NCBI RefSeq assembly: GCF_003234115.2
Contig: NZ_CP126251.1
Span: 1,922,001 to 1,986,000, forward strand
DNA: 64,000 nucleotides
Origin: Curtobacterium sp. MCPF17_002
GTDB lineage: Bacteria; Actinomycetota; Actinomycetes; Actinomycetales; Microbacteriaceae
Direction of reading: 5' to 3'
Shown: piece after piece, positions 27,007 through 35,454 of the stretch
How positions within the stretch are numbered: the stretch's first letter is position 1
Layout: each line of letters starts with the position of its first letter
The notes under the pieces: model-generated
What the model was told of the DNA's origin: nothing
Seen by the model: the letters and a program-made list of their open reading frames with translations, nothing else
Databases searched by the model: none
Made by a program: the position numbers and the translations under genes

Positions 27007-28364
27007 CGAGTTCCTCCGTCGGCCGCCGGTCCGCGGGTGGCCGTGGTCGGCCGGGTGGGTCCGGCCGGGTGGGTGGGCAGGTGGACGTCGACGTGGAAGC
27101 CGCCGTCCGGGTCCGGTCCGTGGTCGATCGTGCCGCCGAGGGCGGTCACCCGCTCGCGCATCCCCGCGAGGCCGAACCCACCGTCGTCCGGGGGAGCGGC
27201 AGGCACGGTGCCGGCGGAGGGTGCGTGGTTGGTGACCTCGACCCGGAGCGCCGAGCCGTGCCTCCCGACCGTCACGACGGTGGACGCGCCGGGCGCGTGC
27301 CGGGCGACGTTGCCGAGCGCTTCCTGGACGACCCGGTAGACGGTGAGCTGCGTGAGCCGGTCGACGCCGTCGTCCGTGCTGTGGTCGTCGGTGCCCACGT
27401 CGACCCCGAGGCGGAGTTCGACCGGGATCCCGGCGGCGCGCGTGGCCTGCACCAGGGCGGGGAGGTCGGCGAGGTGCGGCTGCGGTGCCCGCTCCGCGCC
27501 GGCGTCGCCGCGGAGGGTCCCGAGCAGCTGGCGCATCTCGCGGAGCGCGGTGCGCGACGTCTCGGCGATCGCGGCGAACTCGGCACGGGCCGCCGGCGGC
27601 AGGTCGGTGACCCGGTACGGCGCGGACTCGGCCTGCATGTGCACGACGGACATGCTGTGGGCGACGACGTCGTGGAGCTCGCGGGCGATCCGGGAGCGTT
27701 CCTCCACGGTGCGGCGACGGGCCTGCTCGAGTTCGGCGTCGCGGCGGGCGGCGGTGAGTTCCTCGCGGATGGAGCGGCGCTGCCCGATGACGATCGCGGC
27801 GGCGGCGAGGACGAGGGTGTTGCCGGCGGTGACCACGAAGCTCGTCGCCCAGACCTCCGCCGGCGCCCATCGATCCGGCGTCACGGCGACCAGGGCGAGG
27901 ACGATGACGGCGGCCGCCGCCCAGACCGTCGCGGTGAGTCGCCAGGTGGTGCGGACGCCGAGGACGACGAGCAGCACGCTCAGGCCGATGATCTCCGTGA
28001 CGGGGACGGGCCAGGTACCGACCGTGCTCGGCGCCGTGAGCAGCCCGAGGGCGGCGAGCCCGGCGAGGTGGGCGACGGCGGCGGTCCGCGGGACGAGCGG
28101 GGCGAGCCCGACGCTCAGGGCGAGCACCGCGGACACGAGCATGGCGAGCGGCACCGGGACCCCGTAGAACACGGCGGTGACGGGGGCCGCGACGGCGAAG
28201 AGCGACACCGCGACGGCGACGAGCCCGATCCGGACGGCGAGGAGCACCCAGGAGGGCCGGGGTGGCCGCGGTGGCCGCGGTGCTCGGCGCTGCCGCAGTG
28301 CTCGCGGTCCCCGGGGGAGCCGGGGTCGCCACGATCGCCGGGGCTGCTTCGGCGCTGTGGTCAC
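27003..28364 (-). CDS. Sensor histidine kinase (HisKA_3/NarX type)
   Basis: This 453-residue membrane kinase has a basic Pro/Arg-rich N terminus followed by about five or six transmembrane helices and a short coiled coil. The dimerisation/phosphorylation motif is Ser-Arg-Ile-Ala-Arg-Glu-Leu-His-Asp-Val-Val-Ala-His, and the ATPase domain has Ala-Leu-Gly-Asn-Val-Ala-Arg-His-Ala and Gly-Phe-Gly-Leu-Ala-Gly-Met-Arg-Glu-Arg. It has no extracytoplasmic sensor domain, so it probably senses a membrane state. GTG 28364 overlaps the DedA stop (GTGA), tying the three genes into one operon. Confidence 0.93.
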   Translation of the reverse strand: MTTAPKQPRRSWRPRLPRGPRALRQRRAPRPPRPPRPSWVLLAVRIGLVAVAVSLFAVAAPVTAVFYGVPVPLAMLVSAVLALSVGLAPLVPRTAAVAHLAGLAALGLLTAPSTVGTWPVPVTEIIGLSVLLVVLGVRTTWRLTATVWAAAAVIVLALVAVTPDRWAPAEVWATSFVVTAGNTLVLAAAAIVIGQRRSIREELTAARRDAELEQARRRTVEERSRIARELHDVVAHSMSVVHMQAESAPYRVTDLPPAARAEFAAIAETSRTALREMRQLLGTLRGDAGAERAPQPHLADLPALVQATRAAGIPVELRLGVDVGTDDHSTDDGVDRLTQLTVYRVVQEALGNVARHAPGASTVVTVGRHGSALRVEVTNHAPSAGTVPAAPPDDGGFGLAGMRERVTALGGTIDHGPDPDGGFHVDVHLPTHPAGPTRPTTATRGPAADGGTR

Positions 28365-29089
28365 GGTCGGGCGATCTCTCCGGTGCGGGTGGTGCGGGGT
28401 GCGGGGCCGGCGGCGGCGAGGGCCGGTTCCGGCAGCGTGTCGGCCGGGGCAGGCGCGGCAACCGCTTCGGCTGCTGCGGCGGCCGCGCGCGCGTCCCGCC
28501 TCCTGGTGATGCTACCCAGGACCCGGTCGACCGCGATCCCGAGCCCGGCCGCGACCACCATCGACACGAGCGCGGCGACGATCGGCTCGTGCAACACGCT
28601 CGACGCGGCGAGGGCGATGCCGATCGACGTCGCCGACCAGGCCAGCCCGGCGATCGTGCTGATCGCGAGGAACCGCCGGTAGGGCAGGCGGGTCGCACCG
28701 GCCGTCATGTTCACCGCGACGCGGCCGACCGGGATGTACCGGCCGATGAGGATGAGGCTCGCGGACCGGCGGCGCATCTGCCGTTCGGCGAACGCGAACG
28801 CCGCGGCGATCCGGGGCCGCTTCGAGTGCGCCAGCCGGGTGAGACCGAACCGGCGTCCGATCCAGTACGCGACCGAGTCGCCCGCGATCGCGCCGAGGGC
28901 GGCGGCGACGAGGACACCGGCGAGCACCGGCTGACCGGACGTCGCGGCGATCGCGGCGATGGCCACCAGGGCGGACTCGCTCGGGACCGGCGGGAAGAAC
29001 CCGTCGACGAAGCACAGGGCGAAGAGGACGAGGAAGACGAGCGGGCTCGCGGCCAGCTCGACGACGAGCGGGGTGATCTGGTCGAACAC
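28361..29089 (-). CDS. DedA-family membrane protein
   Basis: This 242-residue protein has the DedA/SNARE-associated signature Val-Asp-Gly-Phe-Phe-Pro-Pro-Val-Pro-Ser-Glu-Ser. It also has the later Gly-Arg-Tyr-Ile-Pro-Val-Gly-Arg within membrane segments. DedA proteins act as flippases or transporters needed for envelope lipid recycling and stress tolerance. A Pro/Ala-rich cytoplasmic tail ends the protein. The start is GTG 29089, 12 bases after a GGAGG; longer frames extend into non-coding DNA. It is first in an operon with a two-component system, which suggests the kinase monitors envelope state; that is inference. Confidence 0.92.
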   Translation of the reverse strand: MFDQITPLVVELAASPLVFLVLFALCFVDGFFPPVPSESALVAIAAIAATSGQPVLAGVLVAAALGAIAGDSVAYWIGRRFGLTRLAHSKRPRIAAAFAFAERQMRRRSASLILIGRYIPVGRVAVNMTAGATRLPYRRFLAISTIAGLAWSATSIGIALAASSVLHEPIVAALVSMVVAAGLGIAVDRVLGSITRRRDARAAAAAAEAVAAPAPADTLPEPALAAAGPAPRTTRTGEIARP

Positions 29090-29181
29090 GGGTGGCTCCC
29101 TCCGCCGACGGACCTCGTCGACGGTGACGACGCTACGGAAGCGCCCGGTCGGTGCCATCCCGCCGGGGTCTCGACCACCCC

Positions 29182-30069
29182 CTACCGCGGTATGACTTCT
29201 CCCTGACCGAACAGCACGTCCGGGGCGTCCACCCGGCGGTCGGTCACGGTCGTCGGAGCCTCCAGGTGGACAGCGCCCGACGGCAGGATCCCGACGCCGC
29301 CGAAGCGCTCCATCACCCGCCACTGCGCCACCACGTCCTCGCCGGCGTGCTCGGGCGGCAGCGCGTCCCAGAACCCGAAGCCACCGACGGCGAGGAGCGC
29401 CTCGCGGTCGTAGAGCACGCACGCACCGACCCAGGCGACGCGGTACGGCACCCACCCGCCGGGCTCGACGTCGAGGTCCGCGGCGAGGTGCGTCGGGTTC
29501 GCGGCGTTGTGGAGCGACCACCGGTCGAAGGCCGGGGTGCCGCGGCGGACCACCTCGGGGACGACGGGTCCGTCCCACCGCTCGAACACCGACGTCTCGT
29601 GCGGCCGTCGGTCGCCCAGGTACGACAGCCCCTGCACGGGACTGCCCACGAACCCGCAGTGCAGGGAGCGGAGCGCGTCGGCCATGCGGGTGACCGTGCC
29701 CGGTTCGAGCCAGACGTCGTCGTCGAGGAAGAGGACCGCTGGTGCCGTGGCGTGCTCGAGCAGGAACTGCCGGTGCTCGGCCAGGCCACGCCGTTCCGGG
29801 TGCGTGACGAGCGTGACGGGCCGGCCCTGCGCCTCCAGGACGCGGACCATCGCGGCGACCGCCGGCGCGGTGGCGGCGTCCCCGCTCGCGGACTGGTCGC
29901 TGAGCACGAGCCGGAAGTCGACGTCGGTCTGGGCGGCGAGACCCGCGAGGGTGGTCGCGAGCTCCGCCGGACGGCCGACCGTCGGGATGAGGACGTCGAC
30001 CTGCACGGTGTCGGGGGAGTCCGCCGGTTCGGGGGCCGTTCCCCAGGATCCGGACCAGCGGGCCGTCAA
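29182..30069 (-). CDS. Family 2 glycosyltransferase
   Basis: This 295-residue GT-A enzyme opens its catalytic domain with Val-Asp-Val-Leu-Ile-Pro-Thr-Val-Gly-Arg-Pro. The donor-binding acidic motif is Leu-Phe-Leu-Asp-Asp-Asp-Val-Trp-Leu-Glu-Pro. The acceptor-side Glu-Asp sits in Glu-His-Ala-Gly-Glu-Asp-Val-Val-Ala-Gln-Trp-Arg. It has no membrane helix and probably works on the inner face of the membrane. The start is a TTG (30069) overlapping the stop of the HldE-like gene (TTGA), so it belongs to the heptose locus and probably transfers a sugar of that glycan. Confidence 0.9.
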   Translation of the reverse strand: MTARWSGSWGTAPEPADSPDTVQVDVLIPTVGRPAELATTLAGLAAQTDVDFRLVLSDQSASGDAATAPAVAAMVRVLEAQGRPVTLVTHPERRGLAEHRQFLLEHATAPAVLFLDDDVWLEPGTVTRMADALRSLHCGFVGSPVQGLSYLGDRRPHETSVFERWDGPVVPEVVRRGTPAFDRWSLHNAANPTHLAADLDVEPGGWVPYRVAWVGACVLYDREALLAVGGFGFWDALPPEHAGEDVVAQWRVMERFGGVGILPSGAVHLEAPTTVTDRRVDAPDVLFGQGEVIPR

Positions 30070-31643
30070 GGGGCCGGGTCGGGCTCGGGGCGCTGCGCGG
30101 CTTCGCGGATACGCCGGACGACGGCCGTCGTGGAGTGCTCCGGCACGTAGTCGACCATCACGACCTCGCCGCCGTAGCCGCGCACCACCTCGGTCTCGCG
30201 GAGCATCTCCGGCGAGTAGTCGCCGCCCTTGACGTAGACCTCGGGGCGGAGCCGCTCGATGAGGGGGATCGGGGTGTCCGTCGCGAAGACCGTGACCAGG
30301 TCGACGCAGGCGAGTGCGGCCAGCACGCCGGCACGGTCCTCGGCGGGGTTGATCGGCCGCTCCGGACCCTTCAGCCGGCGCACCGAGTCGTCGTCGTTGA
30401 GCGCGACCACGAGCAGGTCACCGAGGTCCCGCGCCTGCCGCAGGTAGGTGGTGTGCCCGCGGTGGACGACGTCGAAGCAGCCGTTCGTGAACACGACCCG
30501 GCGCCCGGCCTGCCGAGCCCGGTGCACCGCGTCGGCGAGCTCGTCGTGGTCGACGACGGCTGCGGCCGGTGCGGTCACCGAGTCGAGGAGCGCGGCCGCG
30601 GTGCAGACGGAGGTGCCGGCCTCGCGGACGACGACGTCGGCGGCGGCCTGCGCGACGGAGACGGCGTCCCGGAGCGGAGCGCGCACGGCGAGCGCGACCG
30701 TCGCGGCGGCGCAGAAGGTGTCGCCTGCGCCGGAGGCCTGCTGCTCGGACGCCGGGGTGGCCCGGGTGCGGAAGCCCTGGTCGGCGTCCTGCTCGGCGCC
30801 CGGTCGGGCGTCTCGCTCGGCGTCCTGATCGGCGCGCTGGTCGGCGTCCTGCTCGGCGTCCCGCTCGGCGTCCCGCACCAGCAGGACGGTGCCGTCGCGG
30901 TCGAGCGTCACGACGGCCGCGCGGGCGCGGGTCCGGTCGAGCACGTCGCGGCGGGCCTCGACGACGGCGGCGGCCCGTTCGGCGCCCACACCGAGTTCGC
31001 GGCCGAGGAGCGCGGCGGCCTCGCCGGCGTTCGGCGTGACGAGGTCCGGAGCGAGCGCGGCCCACCGGGTGAGGTCGTGCGCGTCGACCACGACGGCACC
31101 GGGCCGGTCACGGTCGAGCATCGGGACGACGTCCGAGGCCTGCACGCCGAGGCCGTAGTCGCAGACCACCGCGGCGTCGGCGCATCGGATCGCGCGGGCG
31201 ACGGCCTCGGCGAGACGGACGCCGTGCTCGGCGGTGGGGGTCGCGGCGAGTTCGTCGACGCGGACGACGACCCGGTCACCGCCGACGACGCGGGACTTCG
31301 TGGTCGTGCGCGCTCCGGCGATCTCGACGAGGTGGGTCGTGTCCACGCCGGCGGCGTCGAGACGCTCGCGGAGGACACGGCCGGCCTCGTCGTCCCCGAT
31401 GAGTCCGACCATGCGGACCCGGGCGCCGAGCGCACGGGCGTTCACCGCGGTGTTCGCGGCGCCACCGGGGACGGCGACGGTCTCGGTGACGCGGACGACC
31501 GGGGCGGGGGCCTCGCGGGAGACCCGCTCCGCCTCGCCGACGGTCCAGCGGTCGAGGATGCAGTCGCCGATCACGACGACGAGCGGCTCGCGGTCGTCGA
31601 CGGTGGCGACGAGGTCCCGGACGAGCCGGACGTCGGCGGTCAC
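30066..31643 (-). CDS. HldE-like heptose kinase / nucleotidyltransferase, copy 1
   Basis: This 525-residue two-domain enzyme first has a PfkB-type kinase (about 20-345) with Val-Ile-Gly-Asp-Cys-Ile-Leu-Asp, Pro-Gly-Gly-Ala-Ala-Asn-Thr-Ala and catalytic Ser-Gly-Ala-Gly-Asp-Thr-Phe. The second is a cytidylyltransferase-like domain (about 375-525) with Thr-Asn-Gly-Cys-Phe-Asp-Val-Val-His-Arg-Gly-His and Lys-Gly-Gly-Asp-Tyr. In HldE these phosphorylate heptose-7-phosphate and later attach the nucleotide. An Asp/Ala/Glu/Gln repeat insert (about residues 256-288) lies just before the catalytic loop. The GTG start 31643 overlaps the aldehyde dehydrogenase stop. True substrate and nucleotide are inferred. 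Confidence 0.9.
   Translation of the reverse strand: MTADVRLVRDLVATVDDREPLVVVIGDCILDRWTVGEAERVSREAPAPVVRVTETVAVPGGAANTAVNARALGARVRMVGLIGDDEAGRVLRERLDAAGVDTTHLVEIAGARTTTKSRVVGGDRVVVRVDELAATPTAEHGVRLAEAVARAIRCADAAVVCDYGLGVQASDVVPMLDRDRPGAVVVDAHDLTRWAALAPDLVTPNAGEAAALLGRELGVGAERAAAVVEARRDVLDRTRARAAVVTLDRDGTVLLVRDAERDAEQDADQRADQDAERDARPGAEQDADQGFRTRATPASEQQASGAGDTFCAAATVALAVRAPLRDAVSVAQAAADVVVREAGTSVCTAAALLDSVTAPAAAVVDHDELADAVHRARQAGRRVVFTNGCFDVVHRGHTTYLRQARDLGDLLVVALNDDDSVRRLKGPERPINPAEDRAGVLAALACVDLVTVFATDTPIPLIERLRPEVYVKGGDYSPEMLRETEVVRGYGGEVVMVDYVPEHSTTAVVRRIREAAQRPEPDPAP
30778..30876. repeat. In-frame 12-base-type tandem repeat inside HldE-like copy 1
   Basis: Variants of TCGGCGTCCTGC and TCGGCGTCCCGC recur about eight times, encoding Asp-Ala-Glu-Arg / Asp-Ala-Asp-Gln units on the minus strand. 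The repeat keeps the frame open and sits in a loop of the kinase domain. Confidence 0.8.
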
Positions 31644-33142
31644 GGGGTGCCCCCGGTGGTGTCTGCGCTGCCGGCGTTCGCGGTGGTGCCGGTCGTGTGG
31701 GTCGTGTCGGTCGTGTCGGTCGTGCCGGCGGCACCGGCCGTGGGTGCCGGTTCGAGGTGCACCACGGTCGTCGTCGTCATCTCGTCCAGCAGGTGTGGCC
31801 CGTACCCGAACCCGGCTCCGGACGCACCGCGGGGCTCGGCGCTCCCGCCGGGTGCTCCGCCGAAGACGGCGTTCACCTTCACGGTCCCGACCGGCAGCTC
31901 GGCCGCGGCGCGGAGCGCGTGTCCCGTGTCGTTCGTCAGCACCGTCGCGGCGAGGCCGTACCGGTCGTCGGCGGCGAGTCGGAGTGCCTCGTCGAAGTCC
32001 TCGACGATCCGCACCGGAGCGATCGGTCCGAAGGTCTCCTCGGTCATCACGAGCATGTCGTCGGTGCACCCGGTGAGGACGGTGGCGGGGTAGAACGCGC
32101 CGAGGCCCCCGGGGGTCACACCGCCGGTCCGCGCCGACGCCCCACGCTGCAGGGCGTCGTCGACGTGCGCCTGCACGGTGCGCCGGAGTCGGTCGTCGAC
32201 CAGCGGTCCGAACTCGGCGGCCGGGGAGGCCGTGCGGCGCTCGGCCTCGGCCACGAGCGCGGCGACGAAGGGCTCGGCGACTGCGCGGTGCACGTACACG
32301 CGCTCGACGCTCGTGCAGATCTGGCCGGTGTTCGCGAAGGCCCCGAGGGCCACCTGCGACGCGGCCCACGCCGGGTCGACGTCCGCGTCCACGATGACGG
32401 GGTCGTTCCCGCCGTTCTCGCGGATGACGTGCGCGCGGGTGCGTGCGGCGACCTCGGTCAGCCGGTCGCCCGTCGCCGTGGAGCCGACGTGGGCGTAGAC
32501 GTCGATGCCGTCCTGCTCGAGCAGCAGCTCACCGGTCGTCGCGTCGCCGTCGACGCCGACGAGGACACCGTCCGGCAGGACCTCGGCGAGGAGCGCGTTC
32601 AGTCGGGCGATCGTGGCCGGGCACCGCTCGCTGCCCTTGTGCACCACGGTGTTGCCGCTGACGATCGCGGCGCCGAGGATCCCGCAGGCGACGGCGACGG
32701 GGTCGTTCCACGGCGTCAGCGCGAGGACGACACCGCGGGGGTGCGGGACCGACCAGTCGGCGGCCCCGAACTGGCCGCGGAGCGCCTCGCCGCGGTGCAG
32801 CGGCCCGAGCTCGGCGTACTGCACGAGCGTGCCGACCCCGGCCTCGACGCCACCGAGAGCGTCGCCCGGGACCTTGCCGGTCTCGCGGGTGTTCAGGGCG
32901 GCCAGTTCCTCGGCGTGCGCGCGGACGTGCTCCGCGGCGCGGTGCAGCAGGGCACCGCGCTCCGCCGGGGCAGTGCGCCCCCAGGCACCCGCCGCGGCGC
33001 GCGCGCGGGCGACCGCGTTCCGGACGTCGTCCTCGGTCGCGCGCGGCACCGTCGACGCGGTCGATCCGTTCACCGGATCGGTCACGACCAGGGTGTCGGC
33101 GTCCGAGCGTGCGGCGTCGGTGGAGGGGGGTGCGATCGTCAT
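31640..33142 (-). CDS. Aldehyde dehydrogenase-family protein
   Basis: This 500-residue NAD(P)-dependent ALDH has the cofactor-binding Leu-Thr-Pro-Trp-Asn-Asp-Pro and the general base in Arg-Glu-Asn-Gly-Gly-Asn-Asp-Pro. The nucleophile is in Asn-Thr-Gly-Gln-Ile-Cys-Thr-Ser-Val-Glu-Arg, and Glu-Glu-Thr-Phe-Gly-Pro follows. It would oxidise an aldehyde to an acid in the cytosol. The C terminus carries an unusual run of Thr-Asp-Thr / Thr-His-Thr units. ATG 33142 has AAGGA upstream. It leads a coupled operon with the HldE-like enzyme and a glycosyltransferase, so it may modify a sugar or supply a precursor; this is inference. Confidence 0.92.
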   Translation of the reverse strand: MTIAPPSTDAARSDADTLVVTDPVNGSTASTVPRATEDDVRNAVARARAAAGAWGRTAPAERGALLHRAAEHVRAHAEELAALNTRETGKVPGDALGGVEAGVGTLVQYAELGPLHRGEALRGQFGAADWSVPHPRGVVLALTPWNDPVAVACGILGAAIVSGNTVVHKGSERCPATIARLNALLAEVLPDGVLVGVDGDATTGELLLEQDGIDVYAHVGSTATGDRLTEVAARTRAHVIRENGGNDPVIVDADVDPAWAASQVALGAFANTGQICTSVERVYVHRAVAEPFVAALVAEAERRTASPAAEFGPLVDDRLRRTVQAHVDDALQRGASARTGGVTPGGLGAFYPATVLTGCTDDMLVMTEETFGPIAPVRIVEDFDEALRLAADDRYGLAATVLTNDTGHALRAAAELPVGTVKVNAVFGGAPGGSAEPRGASGAGFGYGPHLLDEMTTTTVVHLEPAPTAGAAGTTDTTDTTHTTGTTANAGSADTTGGTP

Positions 33143-33273
33143 GGGGTCCTTCCATGCAGGCGGGAGTCGAACGCTTCTCCGGCGACCCTGGGTACGGACT
33201 CGGACTCGCGCTTCTCGTCCATCGGACGCCACTGCTGGACACCCCGGCGGGCTCGGACCGGTAGACGAGAGGA

Positions 33274-34377
33274 GTGCAACTGATCGGCAACGGTGGAGAA
33301 CGCTTCGACGACGTCCGGGAGATCGCGGTGCTCCGCGGTGGTGGGCTGGGGGACCTGCTCTTCGCGGTCCCGGCGATCGAGGCCATGGCCGCCGCGTACC
33401 CCGAGGCGCGGATCACCCTCCTCGGCATCCCCCTCGCGCCAGCGATCCTGCAGGGCCGGACCGAGGCCGTCCACGCGTTCGAGGAGCTCCCGGTCACGCC
33501 GGGCGTGCGGGACGCGGGCGACGACGCGCCGTCCCTCGACGACTTCGTGGACCGCCTGCACGGACGCTTCGACCTCGCCGTGCAGCTGCACGGCGGCGGC
33601 CGGAACTCGAACCCGTTCCTGCTCCGCCTCGGCGCGCGGCACACCGTCGGCACCGCGACCGAGGACGCCGAGGTGCTGGAGCGCTGGGTCCGCTACGTCT
33701 ACTACCAGCACGAGGTCGTCCGCGCGCTCGAGGTCGTCTCGCTCGCCGGCGCCGCCCCGGTCACCCTCGACCCGCGCGTGCACGTCGACGACGGTGAACG
33801 GGCCGCGATGCGAGAGCGGCTCGGTGTCGGCGGACGGCCCGTGAGCGCCCGGCTCGTCGCGATGCACCCCGGGGCGACGGACCCGCGTCGACGCTGGAGC
33901 CCGGAGCGGTTCGCCGCCGTGGCCCGTGCACGCCTCGAGGCCGGCGACGACGTGCTGCTCGTCGGCGACGCGACGGACGTCCCCGCTGCCGCCGCGATCG
34001 TCGCCTCGGTGCCGGAGCAGCTCCGGGACCGCCTGCACGACCGCACCGACGCGCTCACGCTCGCTGAACTCCCCGCGGCCCTCGCCGCCGCGGACGTCAT
34101 GGTCGGCGACGACTCCGGTCCGCGGCACCTCGCCGTCGCGGTCGGGACGCCGACGGTGGGCGTCTTCTGGTTCGGGAACGTCGTCAACGCCGGCCCGTTC
34201 GACCGTGGCCGGCACCGCGTGCACCTGTCGTTCGTGACGCACTGCCCGGTCTGCGGGATCGACGTCACGCAGGTCGGCTGGTCCGCCGAGCGCTGCGCAC
34301 ACGACCCCTCCTACGTCGACCAGGTGACGGCCGAGGCGGTCATCGACGACGTCGCGGACCTGCTCCGCACCACCTGA
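33274..34377 (+). CDS. Family 9 glycosyltransferase (heptosyltransferase-like), copy 1
   Basis: This 367-residue GT-B enzyme begins Val-Leu-Arg-Gly-Gly-Gly-Leu-Gly-Asp-Leu-Leu-Phe-Ala-Val-Pro-Ala, the family 9 start. Its donor half has Met-His-Pro-Gly-Ala-Thr-Asp-Pro-Arg-Arg-Arg-Trp and Gly-Asp-Asp-Ser-Gly-Pro-Arg-His-Leu-Ala-Val-Ala. Classic members transfer heptose from ADP-heptose to lipid A core. Late cysteines (Cys-Pro-Val-Cys-Gly-Ile) are extra to the family pattern I know. GTG 33274 is the chosen start. It is divergent from the aldehyde dehydrogenase operon, with 131 bases between the starts. Confidence 0.9.
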   Translation: MQLIGNGGERFDDVREIAVLRGGGLGDLLFAVPAIEAMAAAYPEARITLLGIPLAPAILQGRTEAVHAFEELPVTPGVRDAGDDAPSLDDFVDRLHGRFDLAVQLHGGGRNSNPFLLRLGARHTVGTATEDAEVLERWVRYVYYQHEVVRALEVVSLAGAAPVTLDPRVHVDDGERAAMRERLGVGGRPVSARLVAMHPGATDPRRRWSPERFAAVARARLEAGDDVLLVGDATDVPAAAAIVASVPEQLRDRLHDRTDALTLAELPAALAAADVMVGDDSGPRHLAVAVGTPTVGVFWFGNVVNAGPFDRGRHRVHLSFVTHCPVCGIDVTQVGWSAERCAHDPSYVDQVTAEAVIDDVADLLRTT

Positions 34378-34389
34378 GTTCGCTCCCGC

Positions 34390-34609
34390 CCTCGCACGGT
34401 GCGAGGTTCGCACCGTGCGAGGGGCGCCAACGGTGCGAGGGTCACGATCGGTGCGAGGTCCGCGCACCGTGCGAGGCTCGCACCGTGCGAGGCCCGCGAC
34501 CGGTGCGAGGTTGCGGACGTGGTGCAGGGCGCGGCCTCCCGCACGGAGTGTGGAACCTCGCACCGTTCGGCGAGACGGGCGCCCACCTCGCACCGTGCGA
34601 GGTGGGCGC
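34390..34609. repeat. Array of CCTCGCACSGTGCGAGG palindromes (array 1)
   Basis: A full 17-base palindrome CCTCGCACGGTGCGAGG lies at 34390-34406. Further full and half copies follow, ending in a longer 31-base palindrome at 34579-34609 built on the same core. The array fills the gap between convergent GT9 and SDR genes; the same motif forms array 2 at 57.8-58.2 kb. It shows no reading frame, and the copies are interrupted by variable spacers. Confidence 0.85.
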
Positions 34610-34620
34610 GACCCGCGACG

Positions 34621-34660
34621 GACTGGAGGCGCGCTGCCGGCTGGCACCGCGCCTCCAGTC
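34621..34660 (-). terminator. Hairpin after the SDR gene of the heptose locus
   Basis: GACTGGAGGCGCG (34621-34633) pairs with 34648-34660, and the stem continues inward with one mismatch. It lies 16 bases beyond the SDR stop on the minus strand. The inner sequence is closely similar to the dps terminator at 24.2 kb. Confidence 0.75.
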
Positions 34661-34676
34661 CGTCGACGGGTCGCGT

Positions 34677-35381
34677 CTACGGCCAGCTGGGTTCCGTCGC
34701 CGGCATGATCGAGAGTTCGCGGATCTCGCAGCCTGCCGGCTGCGACAGCGCGAACAGGATCGCGTTCGCGACGTACTCCGGCTCGATGAGCTGTGCGTCC
34801 GGCCCCGGCTTGTACTGCTCCGTGCGGTCGGCGAAGAAGTTCGTCCGCATGCCCGCCGGGATGACGTTCGTGACGCCGACGCGCCCACCGGTCTCGGCGG
34901 CGAGGGCCTGCGAGAAGCCGCGGACGCCGAACTTCGACGCCGAGTACGCGGTGCCGTCGCCGACGCCGCGCAGTGCCAGCGACGAGGAGATCGTCACGAC
35001 GCGCCCGTGGGTGGCCTCGAGTGCGGGCAGCGCGGCGCGGACCACGGCGGCGGTGCCGAGCAGGTTGACGCTCACGATCCGTTCCCAGTCGCCCGAGGAG
35101 ATCCCGCCGATCGGTGCCGGCTTGTCGATCCCCGCCGCGGTGACGACGGCGTCGAGGCCGCCGTGCCGTTCGGCCGCCTCGCGGACCGCCTGCTCCGTCG
35201 CCGCGGTGTCGGTCACGTCGACCGCGACGGCGTCGCACCCGTCGGGGACCGCGTCGACCCGGAGGTCGAGGACGATCGGGGTGCCGCCGGCCTCGGTCAC
35301 GGCCGCGACGACCGCGGCTCCGAGTCCGGAGGCGCCGCCGGTGACGAGGACGCGGCCGATGGGGGTGGTGGGGACGGGCAT
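34677..35381 (-). CDS. SDR-family oxidoreductase of the heptose locus
   Basis: This 234-residue classical SDR has Thr-Gly-Gly-Ala-Ser-Gly-Leu-Gly, Thr-Ala-Ala-Gly-Ile-Asp, catalytic Ser in Ile-Ser-Ser-Ser and Tyr-Ser-Ala-Ser-Lys. It is not an HldD-type extended SDR: it is far shorter and lacks that family's Gly-x-x-Gly-x-x-Gly plus sugar-binding C-terminal half. It is last in the seven-gene minus-strand operon, 73 bases after HldE-like copy 2. A reduction of a sugar or sugar nucleotide is possible but unproven. ATG 35381 has a GGAAG-like site upstream. Confidence 0.9.
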   Translation of the reverse strand: MPVPTTPIGRVLVTGGASGLGAAVVAAVTEAGGTPIVLDLRVDAVPDGCDAVAVDVTDTAATEQAVREAAERHGGLDAVVTAAGIDKPAPIGGISSGDWERIVSVNLLGTAAVVRAALPALEATHGRVVTISSSLALRGVGDGTAYSASKFGVRGFSQALAAETGGRVGVTNVIPAGMRTNFFADRTEQYKPGPDAQLIEPEYVANAILFALSQPAGCEIRELSIMPATEPSWP

Positions 35382-35454
35382 GGACTTCCTTCCGTAGGGG
35401 ACAGATGTGGACGGGCGCGGGCGGACCGGTCGCAGCCGGTCCGCCGTCGCTCGG

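Noticed and set aside
26347-28698. A very long minus-strand frame joining the response regulator with upstream Arg/Pro/Ala-rich sequence
   Set aside because: The extra part is antisense-like or out-of-frame reading of the kinase gene; composition is GC-driven and the regulator has its own overlapped ATG at 27006.
34390-34609. Possible CRISPR array
   Set aside because: The repeats are short palindromes with irregular spacing and the spacers are themselves repeat-like; no cas genes are in the window.
34677-35381. The SDR as an HldD-type heptose epimerase
   Set aside because: At 234 residues with Tyr-Ser-Ala-Ser-Lys and a classical Rossmann-only layout it belongs to the classical SDRs; HldD is an extended SDR of over 300 residues.
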